DNA from: Streptomyces rimosus subsp. rimosus
GTDB lineage: Bacteria > Actinomycetota > Actinomycetes > Streptomycetales > Streptomycetaceae
Assembly: GCF_000720725.1 (NCBI RefSeq)
Contig: NZ_JOCQ01000014.1
Span: forward strand, 1 to 64,000
Length of the DNA stretch: 64,000 nt
Direction of reading: 5' to 3'
The position numbers were made by a program, and so were the translations under genes. The stretch's first letter is position 1. The number at the start of each line of letters is the position of its first letter. Under the pieces are notes generated by a model. It was not told the DNA's origin, ran no database searches, and worked only from the letters and a program-made list of their open reading frames with translations. Below, piece after piece: positions 34,480-43,328 of this stretch.

Positions 34480-35346
34480 GTGGCTGAGGTGGAACGGCCT
34501 GTTGTGGTGGGCGTGGACGGATCCGACAGCAGCATGCACGCGCTGGACCGGGCGGCCGAAGAGGCCCGGCTCCGCGGCCTGCCGCTGCGCATCGTGTACG
34601 CCTCGCTGTGGGAGCGGTACGGGGAAGGGGCCGCCGAGGAGAAGGAGGCGGAGGAGCGGGTGCTGGCCGACGCGGTCGAACGGGCCGCACGGTGGGTGCC
34701 CGGTGCGGAGGTGACGGCCCACCCGGCCCCGGAGGATCCCGCGGCGGCATTGACCGCGGAGTCCCACACCGCCGCGCTGCTGGTCGTGGGGCACCGGGGC
34801 CGCGGCGAACTGGCTTCGCTGCTGCTGGGGTCGGTGAGCCTGACGGTGGCGGGGCGGGCGCACTGCCCGGTGATCGTCGTACGGGGGAAAGGCCGCCCCG
34901 GGCCTCCGCCGGGCCGGGGCGGCCGGATCGTCGTCGGTGTCGGCGAGGACTCCGGCAGCGCGGCCACGGTGGCTTTCGCGTACGAGGAGGCGGTCCTGCG
35001 CCGCGCGGAGGTCGAGGCCGTACACGCCTGGCGGTGTGCGAGCAGCGGACTGCCCGAGGAGAGCGGGCCGTACAGCAGGCGGCGTGAGGAACACGTCCGA
35101 CGCGCCGCGGACACGCTCGAAGCCGCCCTCGCTCCCGCGGCGTGCGAGTACCCCGGGGTGCCGGTGACGCCGCGGCCGGCCGAAGGCAACCCCCGCGACG
35201 TCCTCCTCGCCGCTTCGGCCGCCGCGGACCTCCTCGTGATCGGCGCGGAACGCCGTCAGCACACGCTCGGCCTGCAACTGGGCCCGGTCAACCACGCCGT
35301 GCTCCACCACGCCAGGTGTCCGGTGGCCGTCGTGCCGCGCGCGTGA
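34480..35346 (+). CDS. Universal stress protein, tandem Usp domains (second copy)
   Basis: The protein is 288 aa from the GTG at 34480 (GGAAAGG upstream). Domain 1 (about 6-140) has the nucleotide-binding motif LVVGHRGRGELASLLLGSVS. Domain 2 (about 150-286) ends GLQLGPVNHAVLHHARCPVA and again lacks the final S/T of the motif. It is divergent from the hydrogenase maturation operon. With the proposed dormancy box directly upstream, it is predicted to be induced together with the hydrogenase. Confidence 0.9.
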   Translation: MAEVERPVVVGVDGSDSSMHALDRAAEEARLRGLPLRIVYASLWERYGEGAAEEKEAEERVLADAVERAARWVPGAEVTAHPAPEDPAAALTAESHTAALLVVGHRGRGELASLLLGSVSLTVAGRAHCPVIVVRGKGRPGPPPGRGGRIVVGVGEDSGSAATVAFAYEEAVLRRAEVEAVHAWRCASSGLPEESGPYSRRREEHVRRAADTLEAALAPAACEYPGVPVTPRPAEGNPRDVLLAASAAADLLVIGAERRQHTLGLQLGPVNHAVLHHARCPVAVVPRA

Positions 35347-35410
35347 ACCGGGAGCCGGGGCTGTGCCGGGCGCACCCGGCCGCACCGGCCCGGTCAAGAG
35401 CGCGGTACGG

Positions 35411-35827
35411 TCACGCGCTGTGGGGCTCGGGCCGGGTACGGATCTGCATGCCCGGCCGGCGGCGGTGGACGGTGACGTACGACATGCCGTCCTTGCCCGC
35501 GGCCAGGCTCCTGGGAGCGTTGCGGGGAAGCCAGGCGACCCGGCCTTCGGCCAGCGGCTGTGTGCCGTGCGCTGTACCCAGCGTGCCGTGGCCGGCGACA
35601 ACGAAGATCAGGACGTCCAGGTCCGGCTCGGTGTGAACGGCGATGACTTCTCCGGGCCGGAGATGGATGAGATTGGCGTCGAGCTGACGGCCGGGCTCGG
35701 CCAGTCGCCACAGCGCCCCGGCCGACAGGGACTCCTCGGCGACGAGCGTGTTGATGTCGCAGAGCAGTTGCGGGGCGGGAGCGGCGGATTCGGTACGGGC
35801 AATATGCGCGTCTTGCGCGTCAACCAT
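35411..35827 (-). CDS. Cupin-domain protein
   Basis: The protein is 138 aa. A single cupin barrel spans about residues 35-120. Motif 1 is degenerate (LIHLRPGEVIAVHTEPDLDV, with one histidine and a glutamate), and motif 2 is in GRVAWLPRNAPRSL. The usual GX5HXH pattern is incomplete, so metal binding is uncertain. It is convergent with the USP gene. An AT-rich inverted repeat sits 66-99 bases upstream of its start and is likely its operator. Function unknown. Confidence 0.78.
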   Translation of the reverse strand: MVDAQDAHIARTESAAPAPQLLCDINTLVAEESLSAGALWRLAEPGRQLDANLIHLRPGEVIAVHTEPDLDVLIFVVAGHGTLGTAHGTQPLAEGRVAWLPRNAPRSLAAGKDGMSYVTVHRRRPGMQIRTRPEPHSA

Positions 35828-35892
35828 CAGTTGTCACCATCGGTACGCAGTGCGGGGGCCGGAACCGTGGCGACTCCACGCGACCCGGGTCA

Positions 35893-35926
35893 CCACAAAA
35901 TATGAATCTAACATGCGAATTTGTGG
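35893..35926. promoter_or_regulatory. AT-rich inverted repeat upstream of the cupin gene
   Basis: CCACAAA (35893-35899) and TTTGTGG (35920-35926) flank 20 AT-rich bases that include ATATGAAT and ATGCGAAT. This is one of the few AT-rich spots in the window, and it lies 66 bases before the cupin start. A repressor site or promoter element is likely. Confidence 0.5.
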
Positions 35927-36039
35927 CGCCGGCGCCCTGACCACCCGGAAAGGCGCGGAGGTGGCGAACGTTGCGTACCGCCGCTTGACGTAGGCAGCCG
36001 GCCGGAGCCCGGCTCACCGGCGGCCGGCCGGACCCCGGC

Positions 36040-36750
36040 TCACTCCGGTCCGTCGGGTGCCGGGTCGCGGTGCCGGAGCTTCTCGGCCAGGACCGCGGCC
36101 TGGATCCGGCGGCCGACGCCGAGCTTCGCGAGGATCGAGGAGATGCGGTTCTTGACGGTCTTCTCCGCCAGGTACAGCCGCCGGGCGATCTGCCCGTTCG
36201 TCAGGCCCTCGCCGATCAGTTCCAGGATCTCCCGCTCCCGGGGGGAGAGACGGGCCAGTTCGGGCGGTACGGGATCCTCGTCGCCGCGCACCCGGGCCAT
36301 GACCCGCGCGGTGGCGCCCGGGTCGAGCAGGGACGCGCCCGCCGCCACCGTCCGTACGGCGTTCACCAGGTCGGAGCCCTTGATCTGCTTGAGGACGTAA
36401 CCGGCGGCGCCCGCCATGATGGCGTCGAAGAGCGCTTCGTCGTCGTCGAACGAGGTCAGCATCAAACAGGCCAGCTCCGGCATCCGGGCGCGCAGCTCGC
36501 GGCACACCTCGATGCCCTCGTGGTCGCCCTCCGGGCTGCCCGGACCGAGCCGTACGTCCAGCAGCGCGACATCCGGGCGCAGGGCGGGCGCCCGGGCCAG
36601 CGCCCCGCGCTGATCGGCGGCCTCGCCCACCACCTCGATGTCCGGTTCACCGTCGAGCAGATCGCGCACGCCCCTGCGCACCATCTCGTGATCGTCCAGC
36701 AGGAAGACGCGGACCGGGCCCGGCCTTCCCGGCGGCGTGGGTGGGGTCAT
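36040..36750 (-). CDS. osdR: DosR/DevR-like NarL-type response regulator (OsdR-like)
   Basis: The protein is 236 aa. The receiver (about 13-135) keeps the acidic pair (VFLLDDHEMVRRGVRDLLDG), phospho-acceptor Asp65 (VALLDVRLG) and the conserved Lys (GYVLKQIKG). The C-terminal LuxR-type HTH (about 165-225) has LSPREREILELIGEGLTNGQ and KTVKNRISSILAKLGV. The pattern, including the KTVKNR recognition segment, resembles DosR of mycobacteria and OsdR of S. coelicolor. It lies in the middle of the dormancy island, after hypE and the second flavodoxin. Its kinase partner is probably the GAF kinase at 47891; the symbol is by analogy. Confidence 0.83.
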   Translation of the reverse strand: MTPPTPPGRPGPVRVFLLDDHEMVRRGVRDLLDGEPDIEVVGEAADQRGALARAPALRPDVALLDVRLGPGSPEGDHEGIEVCRELRARMPELACLMLTSFDDDEALFDAIMAGAAGYVLKQIKGSDLVNAVRTVAAGASLLDPGATARVMARVRGDEDPVPPELARLSPREREILELIGEGLTNGQIARRLYLAEKTVKNRISSILAKLGVGRRIQAAVLAEKLRHRDPAPDGPE

Positions 36751-36846
36751 GGGGCATCGCTCCGTCCGGCCCTCGGCGTGGCGGGCCGCCGTCCGCGCGG
36801 CGCCCGGACCGGAGGCGTCGCACGGACGGCCTTCGGCGCGGCCCGG

Positions 36847-36884
36847 GGTCAGCGGTCCTGGGTCAGCGGTCCTGGGTGGTCCTG
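36847..36884. repeat. 14-bp direct repeat at the 3' end of the flavodoxin gene
   Basis: GGTCAGCGGTCCTG is repeated at 36847-36860 and 36861-36874, with a shortened third copy GGTGGTCCTG. The repeat encodes the last residues and stop of the flavodoxin gene. Confidence 0.75.
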
Positions 36885-37424
36885 GGTGCAGCCGCTTCGA
36901 TGGTGCTCCTTCGTCGGCGGAACGGGTAGCAGCCGGTGCGCGATGCCCGTGGCCCACGCGTCGATTTCCCGCCAGTCGCGGTGGTCCCCGTAGTGGCCGC
37001 CCAGCGCCCGGAAGAACACATGGCCTGCCCAGGTGGTGTGCTCCCGCTCGAAGGCGCCCGCGAACAGGTGGTGATCGGCGGGCGCGAGGAGGTCGCGGAC
37101 GGAAGGCAGGGGCTCCGGGTTCCGGGACCAGCGTTCGAGGGGGCCGCCGAGGACGCGGGCGAGCCCGACGCTGAAGAGCCACAGGGGCTGGCGGGCGAGT
37201 TCGGGAGCGTACCGGCGCAGGTACTCGGCGGCTGCGGGCATCCAGCGGCCGTTGTGGACGGCGCTGCCGAGCACGCAGGCGTCGTGGTCCGGGGCGGCAG
37301 TACGCGCGTCGGCCAAATCCGCTACGTCGGCCTGATGGCCCTGTGCCGTGAGCGTGGCCGCGATGCGCTCGGCGATGCCGCGGGTGGAGCCGTGCTCTCC
37401 CACGTAACCGATGAACACGCGCAT
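36849..37424 (-). CDS. Flavodoxin-domain protein (second copy)
   Basis: The protein is 191 aa. The start MRVFIGYVGEHGSTRGIAER is an FMN-binding loop; HDACVLGSAVHNGRWMPAAA and WLFSVGLARVLGG follow, as in flavodoxin_5 proteins. The C-terminus, from about 175, is encoded by a 14-bp repeat and is probably variable. It is 21 bases downstream of hypE in the hydrogenase-accessory run. A redox partner of the hydrogenase or a menaquinone-linked enzyme are both possible. Confidence 0.8.
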   Translation of the reverse strand: MRVFIGYVGEHGSTRGIAERIAATLTAQGHQADVADLADARTAAPDHDACVLGSAVHNGRWMPAAAEYLRRYAPELARQPLWLFSVGLARVLGGPLERWSRNPEPLPSVRDLLAPADHHLFAGAFEREHTTWAGHVFFRALGGHYGDHRDWREIDAWATGIAHRLLPVPPTKEHHRSGCTQDHPGPLTQDR

Positions 37425-37445
37425 GACTCCTCCTCGGGGGCTTCT

Positions 37446-38477
37446 TCAGCAGATGCGGGGCAGTTGCTCGCCCAGCGGCATGTCGATGACGCGCCGGGAG
37501 CCGACGCGGGTGCGCAGGTCCACGCGTCCGGGATGGGCGGCGGTCGTCCGGCCGATGCGTACCGCCGACGCTCCTTCGGGCACGCCGCGCAGCGCGTCCA
37601 GGACGCCGTCCGCCTGTGGCTCCGGTATGTAGGCGACCAGGCAGCCCTCGTTGGCGACGTGCAGGGGATCGAGGCCCAGCAGGTCACAGGCGGCCGCGAC
37701 GGGACCCGGCACGGGCAGGGCGCTTTCGTCGATGTCGGCTCCGGTGCCGGACGCCTCGGCGATCTCGTTGAGGGTCGCCGCGAGTCCGCCGCGGGTGGGG
37801 TCGCGCAGGGTGTGGATGTCGCTGCCGAAGGGGATGAGGGCGTGTACGAGCCGGTGCAGGGGGCGGGAGTCGGAGGCGATGTCGGCCTCGAAGCCCAGGC
37901 CCTCCCGGGTGCTGAGCACGGCGGTGCCGTGCAGGCCGATGGGGCCGGAGAGCAGGATCGCGTCGTGCGGCCGGGCGCGTGCCGCCGAGGGGTGCAGCGG
38001 GGGAATGCGCCGGCCGATGCCGGTCGTGGTGATGAACAGCCGGTCGGCGGCGCCGCGCCCCACGACTTTGGTGTCCCCGGTGACGACCGGCACCCCGGCC
38101 TCGGTGGCGGCTTTGCCCAGCGATTCCAGCACCGAGCGCAGGTCGGCCAGGGGCAGGCCCTCTTCGATGATGAGGGATACGGCGAGGGCGAGCGGTTCGG
38201 CGCCGCGCATGGCGAGGTCGTTGACGGTGCCGTGCACGGCGAGGGAGCCGATGTCGCCGCCGGGAAAGAACAGCGGGCTGACGACGAAGCTGTCGGTGCT
38301 GATGACCGGCAGGCCCACGGGAGGCAGTGCGGCCGCGTCCTCCAGCGGACCGGGCGGCGGCCCGAGCGCCGGAAGCACAAGGGCGTTGAGGAGCTCGGTG
38401 GTGAGCCGCCCGCCCGCGCCGTGGCCGAGCAGGACCCGCTCGTCCTCGTGCAGGGGTGCGGGGCACTGGATCGTCAT
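37446..38477 (-). CDS. hypE: Hydrogenase maturation protein HypE
   Basis: The protein is 343 aa. The PurM-like fold starts near VLLGHGAGGRLTTELLN, with DSFVVSPLFFPGGDIGSLAV and VPVVTGDTKVVGRG (ATP site) and LRDPTRGGLAATLNEIAE. The C-terminal PRIC ends in the cysteine that receives the carbamoyl group from HypF and is dehydrated to the thiocyanate. Start and stop overlap hypD (ATGA). The gene lies in the run hydrogenase-CBS-hypD-hypE. Confidence 0.95.
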   Translation of the reverse strand: MTIQCPAPLHEDERVLLGHGAGGRLTTELLNALVLPALGPPPGPLEDAAALPPVGLPVISTDSFVVSPLFFPGGDIGSLAVHGTVNDLAMRGAEPLALAVSLIIEEGLPLADLRSVLESLGKAATEAGVPVVTGDTKVVGRGAADRLFITTTGIGRRIPPLHPSAARARPHDAILLSGPIGLHGTAVLSTREGLGFEADIASDSRPLHRLVHALIPFGSDIHTLRDPTRGGLAATLNEIAEASGTGADIDESALPVPGPVAAACDLLGLDPLHVANEGCLVAYIPEPQADGVLDALRGVPEGASAVRIGRTTAAHPGRVDLRTRVGSRRVIDMPLGEQLPRIC

Positions 38478-39583
38478 GGTGGGCTCCCGGTAGGGGCAGG
38501 GGTACGTCCGGCCGCGAAGTAGGCGGCGCAGGTGCCCTCGGCGGACACCATGGGGGCGCCGAGAGGGGTGCGTGGGGTGCAGCGGGTGCCGTAGGCGGCG
38601 CAGTCGGTCGGTTCCCGGGAGCCGGTGAGGATGGCACCCGCGATGCACTCCGGATGCTCGGCGGAGCGCACGTCTGTCACGCCGAAGCGACGCGCGGCGT
38701 CGAAAGCGGCGAATTCCGGAGTGAGTTCGAGGCCGCTGGCGGGGAGCGGTCCGATGCCGCGCCAGGTGCGGTCGGTGATCCGGAAGACCTCGTCCACGAC
38801 CTGCTGTGCGTGATGGTTCCCGGCGCGCTGGACTGCGCGTGCGTATTGGTTCTCGACCGCGTTGCGGCCTTCTTCGAGCTGTTCGACCGCCATCAGGACG
38901 CCTTCGAGGAGATCGAGCGGTTCGAATCCGGTGACGACGATGGGCACGCGCCAGCGGGCGGCGATCGGCTCGTACTGTCTCCAACCCATCACGGCGCACA
39001 CGTGCCCGGCGGCGAGGAAGGCTTGCACCTCGCAGTCCGGATCGGCCAGCAGCGCGGTCATGGCCGGGGGTACCAGGACGTGGCTGACCAGGACGGAGAA
39101 GTTGGCCAGACCCAGCCGGCGGGCGTGCAGGACGGCCATCGCGTTGGCGGGGGCGGTGGTCTCGAACCCGACAGCGAGGAAGACGACCTGACGGCCGGGC
39201 TCGGCCTCGGCGATCCGTACGGCGTCCATCGGGGAGTACACGACCCGTACATCGGCGCCCCGGGCCCGCAGCGACAGCAGGTCGGTGCGCGTCCCCGGAA
39301 CGCGCAGCATGTCCCCGAAGCTGGTGAAGGTCACCTCGGGGCGGGCGGCGATGGCCATGGCCCGGTCCAGGGTCTCCAACGGAGTGACGCAGACCGGGCA
39401 GCCGGGGCCGTGGATCATGCGGATGCCGGCGGGCAGCAGCTCGTCGATGCCCTGGCGCACGAGGGTGTGGGTCTGCCCGCCGCAGACCTCCATGATGCGC
39501 CAGGGCCGGGTGGCGATACGCCGTAGCCGGTCCAGCAGGCTGCGAGCCAGCTGGGGATCGCGGTATTCGTCGAGGTAACGCAT
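38474..39583 (-). CDS. hypD: Hydrogenase maturation protein HypD
   Basis: The protein is 369 aa. Conserved cysteine motifs are present: RIMEVCGGQTHTLVRQGI and HGPGCPVCVTPLETLD. VTFTSFGDMLRVPG and VVFLAVGFETTAPANA are typical, and C-terminal cysteines of the 4Fe-4S site occur in EHPECIAG, DCAAYGTRC and EGTCAAYF. With HypC it builds the Fe(CN)2CO unit. Its start overlaps the CBS-BON stop (TGATG), and its stop overlaps hypE. Confidence 0.95.
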   Translation of the reverse strand: MRYLDEYRDPQLARSLLDRLRRIATRPWRIMEVCGGQTHTLVRQGIDELLPAGIRMIHGPGCPVCVTPLETLDRAMAIAARPEVTFTSFGDMLRVPGTRTDLLSLRARGADVRVVYSPMDAVRIAEAEPGRQVVFLAVGFETTAPANAMAVLHARRLGLANFSVLVSHVLVPPAMTALLADPDCEVQAFLAAGHVCAVMGWRQYEPIAARWRVPIVVTGFEPLDLLEGVLMAVEQLEEGRNAVENQYARAVQRAGNHHAQQVVDEVFRITDRTWRGIGPLPASGLELTPEFAAFDAARRFGVTDVRSAEHPECIAGAILTGSREPTDCAAYGTRCTPRTPLGAPMVSAEGTCAAYFAAGRTPAPTGSPP

Positions 39584-40281
39584 CACGGTTCCGTCGCGCC
39601 GGAGGGCGGCCCGCCGGGAGTTGCGCCCTGTTCCCAGACGACATCGACGACGCCTTCGACGGCACGGCACAGCCGGGCCGCGACGGGGACGAACGAACGG
39701 TCGTGCACCTGCCCGCTCAGCCGCACCACGCCGTCCCGCACGGTGACGCCCACATGCTGCCCGGGGAAGACCCGGTCGACCACCACCCGGCGCACCTCCC
39801 CGGCGATGTCCGCGTCGGAGCGCAGGAACACCTTGAGGAGGTCGCTGCGGCTGATCACGCCTTGCAGCAGTCCCTGGGCGTCGGTGACCGGCAGGCGCTT
39901 GACGTGGCGTACGGCCATGATGCGGGCGGCCTGGGGGAGGGCCGCGTCGGCGTGGACGCAGATGGCGGGCGCGGTCATCAGCTCGCCGGCGGTCAGGGCT
40001 CCGGCCTTGGCCAGGTCCTCCAGCCGCTGCCGCTGTTCGAACCTGGAGGGGTCGCTGTCGCGGAACTCCTCCTTGGGCAGCAGGTCGGCCTCGGAGACGA
40101 CCCCGATCACCCGGCCCTCACCCTCCAGCACCGGCAGGGCGCTGACCTTCCACTGCTCCATCGTCTGGACGATCTCCTTGAACGACGCGTCGCGGCCGAC
40201 GGCCACGACGGTGTGGGTCATCACGTCGCTCACGGTGTGCAGGCCGTGCTCCTGCGGGTTGCCGGGGTCGGTCACGGGCAT
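39583..40281 (-). CDS. CBS-pair and BON domain protein (second copy)
   Basis: The protein is 232 aa with the same layout as the copy at 26568. CBS 1 (VMTHTVVAVGRDASFKEIVQ, SALPVLEGEGRVIGVVSEAD), CBS 2 (ELMTAPAICVHADAALPQAA, RLPVTDAQGLLQGVISRSDL) and BON (VGVTVRDGVVRLSGQVHDRS). It starts 10 bases inside the 3' end of the hydrogenase large-subunit gene, so it is co-translated. Placed between hydrogenase and hypD, it may couple adenylate charge to hydrogenase activity or maturation; that is inference. Confidence 0.87.
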   Translation of the reverse strand: MPVTDPGNPQEHGLHTVSDVMTHTVVAVGRDASFKEIVQTMEQWKVSALPVLEGEGRVIGVVSEADLLPKEEFRDSDPSRFEQRQRLEDLAKAGALTAGELMTAPAICVHADAALPQAARIMAVRHVKRLPVTDAQGLLQGVISRSDLLKVFLRSDADIAGEVRRVVVDRVFPGQHVGVTVRDGVVRLSGQVHDRSFVPVAARLCRAVEGVVDVVWEQGATPGGPPSGATEP

Positions 40282-41672
40282 GGCGGGCTCCTTCGGGCGT
40301 GGTCGGCGGCTTCGACGGTGAGGTCCAGGAAGTGGGCGGAGCAGGAGATGCACGGGTCGTGGTTGCGGATGCCGCGCTCGCACAGGGCGGTCAGCTCCGC
40401 CTCGGTGTCCCGGACGCCGGAGTCCAGCCGGGCCTGGACGAGGCGGCGCAGGTCGTCCTCGATGGCGCCCTGGTTCTGGGAGGTGGGCGGGACGAGGGCG
40501 GCGGCGGTGATCAGGCCGTCGGCGTCGAGCGTGTAGCGGTGGTAGAGCAGACCGCGTGGGGCCTCCGTGGCGCCGTGGCCGGTCCCGGCGCGCGGCGGCA
40601 CGTCCACGTACGGGCGGGGCGGCGGCTCGTACGCGTCGATGATCCGCAGCGCCTCGTCGATCGCGTACAGCGCTTCGACGGCCCGTACAACGATGCTGCG
40701 GAACGGATTGCGGCAGACCTTTCCGGCCGCCGGATCGCCGAGGCCGCCTTCTCGCGCCGCTTCCTGGGCGAGCGGGGACAGCCAGCGCCCGCTGATCGCG
40801 TAACGGGCCAGCGATCCGGTCAGATAGCGCTCGCCGTCCAGCGTGGCCTGGAGGGCGGTGGAGTGCGGGACCTGGTGTTCAGTGACCTCGGCCGGGAACG
40901 CGTACACGGGAAACTGGCGCAGCGGCAGGGGAGCGGACGCCCCGGAGGGTAGCCCATGGGTGTGCGGGGCGGCCATGACGGTGGGGGTGCCGGAGTCGAT
41001 GGCGTAGCGGCCGGGTTCGGCGAGTGCTAACAGGGCGTGGTCCAGCCCGGCGTCGGGAAAGTCGAAGCCCGCCACCCAGCACACCGTCTCCCACGCGTCG
41101 TCGCGGGCCCGACGCAGCCGCTCGGCCAGCGGCTTCAGCTCTCCGGCGGCCGGTACGCGGTGGAAGCCGCCGAGCCGTACGTTGACGGGGTGGATGGCGC
41201 GCCCGCCGAGCTGTTCGAGGATCGCGTTGCCCGCCTGCTTGATGCGCAGCCCGCGCTCCACATGGGCCCGCTGGGTACGGGCGAGCTCCACGGCGCCGTC
41301 GAAGCCGAGGAAGTCCGGGGCGTGCAGCAGGTGGATGTGCAGGATCTGGCTCTCGATCCACTCGCCGCAGTACAGCAGCCGCCGCAGCGCCGCCAGTTGA
41401 CCGCCGACCGTCACCCCGCAGGCGTCCTCGATGGCCCGGCAGGCGCTCATCTGGTACGCGACCGGGCAGATGCCGCACACCCGCGCGGTGATGTCCGGCG
41501 GTTCGGTGTACGAACGGCCGCGCAGGAACGCTTCGAAGAAGCGGGGTGGTTCGTAGATGCGCAGTTCGGCGCCGGTGACCGTGTCGCCGTCGACCGTCAG
41601 GTGCAGCGCTCCCTCCCCCTCGACCCGGGCGAGGGAGCCGACGTGCAGGACCCGCGAACCCCGGTGCGTCAT
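40272..41672 (-). CDS. [NiFe] hydrogenase large (alpha) subunit, group 3b type
   Basis: The protein is 466 aa. The two metal-binding motifs are intact: ITARVCGICPVAYQMSACRA near residue 62 and NHDPCISCSAHFLDL near the C-terminus, followed by a 19-residue tail to be clipped by the protease. Length and lack of a Tat partner indicate a soluble bidirectional group 3b (sulfhydrogenase-like) enzyme rather than a membrane uptake enzyme. It oxidises or evolves H2 coupled to NAD(P)(H). It is co-translated with the delta gene (ATGA) and the CBS-BON gene (overlap). Confidence 0.93.
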   Translation of the reverse strand: MTHRGSRVLHVGSLARVEGEGALHLTVDGDTVTGAELRIYEPPRFFEAFLRGRSYTEPPDITARVCGICPVAYQMSACRAIEDACGVTVGGQLAALRRLLYCGEWIESQILHIHLLHAPDFLGFDGAVELARTQRAHVERGLRIKQAGNAILEQLGGRAIHPVNVRLGGFHRVPAAGELKPLAERLRRARDDAWETVCWVAGFDFPDAGLDHALLALAEPGRYAIDSGTPTVMAAPHTHGLPSGASAPLPLRQFPVYAFPAEVTEHQVPHSTALQATLDGERYLTGSLARYAISGRWLSPLAQEAAREGGLGDPAAGKVCRNPFRSIVVRAVEALYAIDEALRIIDAYEPPPRPYVDVPPRAGTGHGATEAPRGLLYHRYTLDADGLITAAALVPPTSQNQGAIEDDLRRLVQARLDSGVRDTEAELTALCERGIRNHDPCISCSAHFLDLTVEAADHARRSPPCP

Positions 41673-42493
41673 GACGGTGCTCCCTTCGCCTCGGCTCCCT
41701 CGGCCCCGGCTGCCTCCACCGCGGCGAAGGACACGGCGTTGTACGTGCGCAGGGCGCGCCGCACGTCGTCCTCGCTCATGCCGTCCCGCCGCAGCAGCGG
41801 GATCAGCGCGGGCAGGTTGACCGAGCCGGACGGCCCGAAACAGCCGTAGCAGCCGCGCCCGTACGCCGGGCAGATCGCGCCGCACCCGGCGTGGGTGACC
41901 GGGCCCAGGCAGGGCGTGCCGTGGGCGACGGTCACGCACACCGTGCCGCGCCGCTTGCACTCGAAACAGACGCTGTGGTCGGGCACATCCGGTTTGCGGC
42001 CCGCCAGGAACGCCGTGATCACTTCAAGGAGCTGGCCGCGGTCGATGGGGCAGCCGCGCAGTTCGAAGTCGACGGGGACGTGGGCGGAGACGGGGGTTGA
42101 GGTGGCGAGGGTGGCGATGTATTCGGGGCGGGCGTAGACGGTGGCGCGGAACTCCTCGACGTCGGCGAAGTTGCGCAGCGCCTGGATGCCGCCCGCCGTG
42201 GCGCAGGCGCCGATGGTGACCAGGAATCGCGCGGCGGCCCGGATCTCCCGTACGCGTTCGGCGTCCCGGGGCGTGGTGACGGACCCCTCGACGAGGGCGA
42301 GGTCGTACGGACCGGGCCGTACGGCGCTGGACGCCTCCAGGAAGTGGGCGATCTCCACCTGCCCGGCCATGGCGAGGAGTTCGTCCTCGCAGTCGAGCAG
42401 GGTCAGCTGACAGCCGTCGCACGAGGCGAGCTTGAAGACGGCGAGCGTCGGGCGGCTGCCGCGGCCGGGAGGGGCGGCCGGTGGGGCGTTCAT
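41669..42493 (-). CDS. [NiFe] hydrogenase small (delta) subunit
   Basis: The protein is 274 aa. The proximal 4Fe-4S motif is visible as FKLASCDGCQLTLLDCED and IGACATAGGIQALR. More Fe-S cysteines occur in SVCFECKRRGTVCVT, PCLGPVTHAGCG and CPAYGRGCYGCFGP. There is no Tat signal, consistent with a cytosolic enzyme. The C-terminal 20 residues are Ala/Glu/Gly-rich. It relays electrons between the large subunit and the gamma/beta module. One base separates it from gamma. Confidence 0.93.
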   Translation of the reverse strand: MNAPPAAPPGRGSRPTLAVFKLASCDGCQLTLLDCEDELLAMAGQVEIAHFLEASSAVRPGPYDLALVEGSVTTPRDAERVREIRAAARFLVTIGACATAGGIQALRNFADVEEFRATVYARPEYIATLATSTPVSAHVPVDFELRGCPIDRGQLLEVITAFLAGRKPDVPDHSVCFECKRRGTVCVTVAHGTPCLGPVTHAGCGAICPAYGRGCYGCFGPSGSVNLPALIPLLRRDGMSEDDVRRALRTYNAVSFAAVEAAGAEGAEAKGAPS

Positions 42494-42494
42494 C

Positions 42495-43328
42495 TCACAG
42501 CTCCTTCACGGCCAGCAGAGGTTCCGCGCGGTCCCAGCCGGCGACCGGCCCGTCCCGGCACAGCAGGAGGGGGCCGAGCTGGCAGTGGCCGCAGTTGCCC
42601 GCGCCGCAGCGCATGTTGCGCTCCAGCGACACCTCGATCCGGTGCGGCGGGACGCCCGCCCCCACCAGATCACTCGCGGCGGCGTAGATCATGGGCTCGG
42701 GTCCGCAGACGAAGGCGTACGTACGCGTGGGCGTCCATCCCCCGCGGCCCAGCAGCCGGGTGACCACGCCCACGTCCCCGCGCCAGCCCGCCTCCGGCCG
42801 GTCCACCGTGACCGCCACGCGTGCGGCGGCGCTCCACGTCCGGGTCTGCAACCGGTACAGTAGATCGCTGGGCGTACGGGCGCCGATCAGGACGCTGAGC
42901 CGGCCGTAGCGGCCGGGTTCGGCGAGCACCTCCAGGACCAGAGGCCGCAACGGCGCGAGCCCGATACCGCCCGCGATCACCAGAACGTCGCACCCCAGGG
43001 CCCGTTCCAGGCCCCAGCCGATACCGTACGGCCCCCGCACCCCCACGGTGTCGCCCGCCCGCAGCCCGTACAGGGCCCGGGACACCGCGCCGACCGCCCG
43101 CACCGTGTGCACCAGCGCCGGTTCGCCGACCGGCAGCCCGGACACCGATACGGGAATCTCGCCCACCCCGAACGCGTACAGCATCGCGAACTGCCCCGGC
43201 CGGAAGGGCCGCAGCGCCGGACCGGCCGGGAGCAGCTTGAACGTGGCGGTGTCCGCGGTCTCCGGGCAGCGCCGGACGACACGATAGGGGAGGGGGAGCC
43301 CGTCGGGCGGGGCGGTCGCGCCGGTCAT
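42495..43328 (-). CDS. Hydrogenase FAD/NAD(P)-binding (gamma) subunit
   Basis: The protein is 277 aa. Ferredoxin-reductase-like layout: an FAD domain (LRPFRPGQFAMLYAFGVGEI), then an NAD(P) domain (VLVIAGGIGLAPLRPLVLEV, TYAFVCGPEPMIYAAASDLV), and a C-terminal 2Fe-2S site (MRCGAGNCGHCQLGPLLLC). It passes electrons between the hydrogenase and NAD(P)+. ATGA overlap links it to the cNMP-binding gene upstream. Confidence 0.93.
   Translation of the reverse strand: MTGATAPPDGLPLPYRVVRRCPETADTATFKLLPAGPALRPFRPGQFAMLYAFGVGEIPVSVSGLPVGEPALVHTVRAVGAVSRALYGLRAGDTVGVRGPYGIGWGLERALGCDVLVIAGGIGLAPLRPLVLEVLAEPGRYGRLSVLIGARTPSDLLYRLQTRTWSAAARVAVTVDRPEAGWRGDVGVVTRLLGRGGWTPTRTYAFVCGPEPMIYAAASDLVGAGVPPHRIEVSLERNMRCGAGNCGHCQLGPLLLCRDGPVAGWDRAEPLLAVKEL

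Noticed and set aside
36758..36773. Half box (CCGTCCGGCCCT) just before the DosR-like gene as an autoregulatory site
   Set aside because: Only one half matches and it is 12 bases from the ATG; too weak to list as a site.
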